DNA from: an uncultured Bacilli bacterium
GTDB taxonomy: Bacteria > Bacillota_I > Bacilli_A > RF39 > UBA660
Assembly: GCA_947626215.1 (NCBI GenBank)
Contig: CANQRJ010000021.1
Location: forward strand, 1-16,254
Length of the DNA stretch: 16,254 nucleotides
Direction of reading: 5' to 3'
Position 1 is the first letter of the stretch. Each line of letters opens with the position of its first letter. A program made the position numbers and the translations under genes. Positions 15,049 to 16,254 of this stretch are shown here, in pieces. The notes beneath the pieces were generated by a model. The model did not search any database. It was given only the letters and a program-made list of their open reading frames with translations, and was not told where the DNA came from.

Positions 15049-15963
15049 TTAATCTATACTATTTTTAAAATAATCAGTATCTATTCTTTTTATTTCATAA
15101 GAATGAATAGTTTGGACTCCAACATTATATTCAATCATATATTTTACTAATGTTTTTCCATCAATTAAAATAATATTATAAGATGACTCTTTCATAAATT
15201 CTAAAGCTTGTGAGGAAAAATAAGAAGTCGTTACAAAAACACCTCGATTTGCTTTTCTTCCAGACAAAGCACCAACAAAATGTTGAAGCTCCGGTCTTCC
15301 AACAGATCCATTCCATCTTTTAGCTTGAACATAAACTTTTTCCAAGCCCAATCGATCTTGATTTATAATACCATCTATACCACCATCTTTAGTTTTGGGA
15401 GTTAAATATTTTCTATTTTCTTCTTCTTCTCCATACCCCATTTTTGTTAAAAGATCAATGACTAAATATTCAAAAGCATAAGAAGATTTATCTAATATCA
15501 ATTCTAACAAATCATCTGCTAACTTATCATTAATTTTATTATATATTTCGGCAATTTCATCATCTGGAGTAATTTCTTCTTCTAAAACAGATTCATTTTC
15601 CTTTTCAATTGACTTATTTTTTCCTTTTATAAAATCAACAAATTCAGGATATTGCATTAATAATTTTCTATCAATCTTAATAGGATTAGTTGCTAACAAT
15701 TCTTTCCCTCTGATAGTTATTTTATATTTTCCTTTTTCAACTACATTTAAAAGTAAAGATTTTTTTAAATAAGTTAAAGACCAGTACACTCTGTTAGATA
15801 CAACAGTTTGAGTTCCAGTAGGAATCAATAATCTTAAATCCTCTTCATTTAAATCAAACCTCTGAATAACTTCATCCATACATTCTTTTATCGTATGAAT
15901 TTTTTCATCTGCAAAATATAATAAAACAGGAAGTATAAAATCACGAAATTTAGGTACTGCCAT
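15049..15963 (-). CDS. mrr: Mrr-type restriction endonuclease (type IV-like)
   Basis: A 304-residue Mrr protein. The N-terminal Mrr_N winged-helix domain (about 1-95; MAVPKFRDFILPVLLYFADE, then VYWSLTYLKKSLLLN) recognises DNA. After an acidic linker (115-145) comes the C-terminal PD-(D/E)XK nuclease domain. It has E165 in FEYLVIDLLTKMGYG, D197 in KDGGIDGII and VQAKRW (Q213, K215), then PELQHFVGAL and GVFVTTSYFS. Family members cut methylated or otherwise modified foreign DNA in the cytoplasm and need no cognate methylase; none is seen here. Length agrees with E. coli Mrr (304). GAGGTGAT precedes the ATG by about 5 nt, with an extended -10 promoter at 15984-15992. It probably heads an operon with the microprotein and cls. 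Confidence 0.92.
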   Translation of the reverse strand: MAVPKFRDFILPVLLYFADEKIHTIKECMDEVIQRFDLNEEDLRLLIPTGTQTVVSNRVYWSLTYLKKSLLLNVVEKGKYKITIRGKELLATNPIKIDRKLLMQYPEFVDFIKGKNKSIEKENESVLEEEITPDDEIAEIYNKINDKLADDLLELILDKSSYAFEYLVIDLLTKMGYGEEEENRKYLTPKTKDGGIDGIINQDRLGLEKVYVQAKRWNGSVGRPELQHFVGALSGRKANRGVFVTTSYFSSQALEFMKESSYNIILIDGKTLVKYMIEYNVGVQTIHSYEIKRIDTDYFKNSID

Positions 15964-15983
15964 AATTTATCACCTCGATAAAT

Positions 15984-15992
15984 ATTATATCA
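15984..15992 (-). promoter_or_regulatory. Extended -10 promoter of the Mrr gene
   Basis: Minus-strand TGATATAAT gives an extended -10 with no good -35 17 bp upstream. Predicted start near 15977, about 14 nt before the ATG. Confidence 0.5.
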
Positions 15993-16075
15993 AACTTTTT
16001 TATAAAAATCTTTAATTAACACATCTATCAGCAAAAAAGAGTAAATTTGAAAAAAATTTCTTCGCAAAGCAAATT

Positions 16076-16084
16076 TGATATAAT
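16076..16084 (+). promoter_or_regulatory. Extended -10 promoter of the last gene
   Basis: TGATATAAT on the plus strand, in the 12-bp context TTTGATATAATA. The same 12 bp occurs inverted at 15983-15994 as the divergent Mrr promoter. The -35 region is weak (TTTCTT near 16057). Confidence 0.45.
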
Positions 16085-16115
16085 ACTACCATAAGAAGGT
16101 AGGTTTTCTAAGAGT

Positions 16116-16254
16116 ATGTGTGAAGAATTAAAAAAAGAAATAGAAGAAAATCAAAATTTAGGAAGAAGAGAAAGAAAAATAAAAGAAAGACAATTGCAAA
16201 AGAAATATAAGGATAAAACAATAAGAATCAAGTTTGGAAAAAAATTTACTAAAT
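16116..16254 (+). CDS. Start of a highly charged basic protein, runs off the window
   Basis: An open frame from ATG 16116 stays open for 46 codons to the window end. It reads MCEELKKEIEENQNLGRRER, then a run of Lys, Arg and Gln, and finally RIKFGKKFTK. The first part looks like an amphipathic charged helix and no family is recognisable. AAGGTAGG lies 12 nt upstream, slightly far for a ribosome site. A TATAAT promoter at 16079-16084 and an in-frame stop at 16092-16094 support this start. It is divergent from the Mrr gene. Confidence 0.55.
   Translation, partial: MCEELKKEIEENQNLGRRERKIKERQLQKKYKDKTIRIKFGKKFTK

Overview
The window reads as a chromosomal segment of a low-GC (roughly 30% by eye) Bacillota-type bacterium, probably an anaerobe. 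The reasons are strong AGGAGG-type ribosome sites, TATAAT promoters (often with an extended TG-N-TATAAT), a pcrA/ligA gene order related to that of Bacillus, and an oxygen-sensitive class III ribonucleotide reductase. The N-terminally anchored protein with a C-type-lectin-like end (354-748) recalls uncultured gut Bacilli such as RF39-type lineages. That placement is an impression, not a search result. All 15 genes whose 3' ends are visible stop with TAA or TAG, and tryptophan in the intact genes checked is TGG, so the standard bacterial code applies.

Layout. Positions 1-353 hold no intact gene, only a probable decayed coding remnant on the minus strand. At 354-1075 a membrane-anchored lectin-fold-like surface gene (minus) diverges from a small XRE regulator (plus). 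The surface gene is off frame by one base at an 8-nt homopolymer. A palindromic operator candidate covers the -35 and spacer of the surface-gene promoter. At 1158-1213 two identical 23-bp repeats lie 33 bp apart.

Positions 1232-6955 are a minus-strand operon, pcrA - unknown 231-aa protein - nucleotidyltransferase - ligA, with its own promoter (6975-7003) and a terminator that overlaps the ligA stop. A second small XRE gene with its own terminator follows at 7026-7310. At 7459-10133 lies nrdD-nrdG, the anaerobic ribonucleotide reductase and its radical-SAM activase. It diverges from a Crp/Fnr-family regulator (10249-10911). A perfect 16-bp palindrome between them sits near -41.5 of the nrdD promoter and over the -35 of the regulator promoter, which suggests activation of nrdDG and autorepression.

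Positions 11033-11902 encode an Rpn/PD-(D/E)XK 'transposase-nuclease' that converges on a fused CmpB-like membrane plus GDPD-like phosphodiesterase protein (11933-13345) across a bidirectional terminator. Then, on the minus strand, come an Mrr-type restriction endonuclease, a 22-residue membrane microprotein with a strong ribosome site, and cardiolipin synthase, closely spaced and probably cotranscribed. A gene for a very basic protein starts at 16116 and runs off the window end.

Working together: pcrA/ligA is replication-repair housekeeping. NrdDG with the Crp/Fnr protein makes a compact regulated anaerobic dNTP module. Cls and the GDPD fusion both point to phospholipid-related chemistry. 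Mrr and Rpn are solitary nucleases of defence or mobile-element type. No CRISPR array, tRNA, rRNA, IS element with terminal repeats, or clear riboswitch was recognised.
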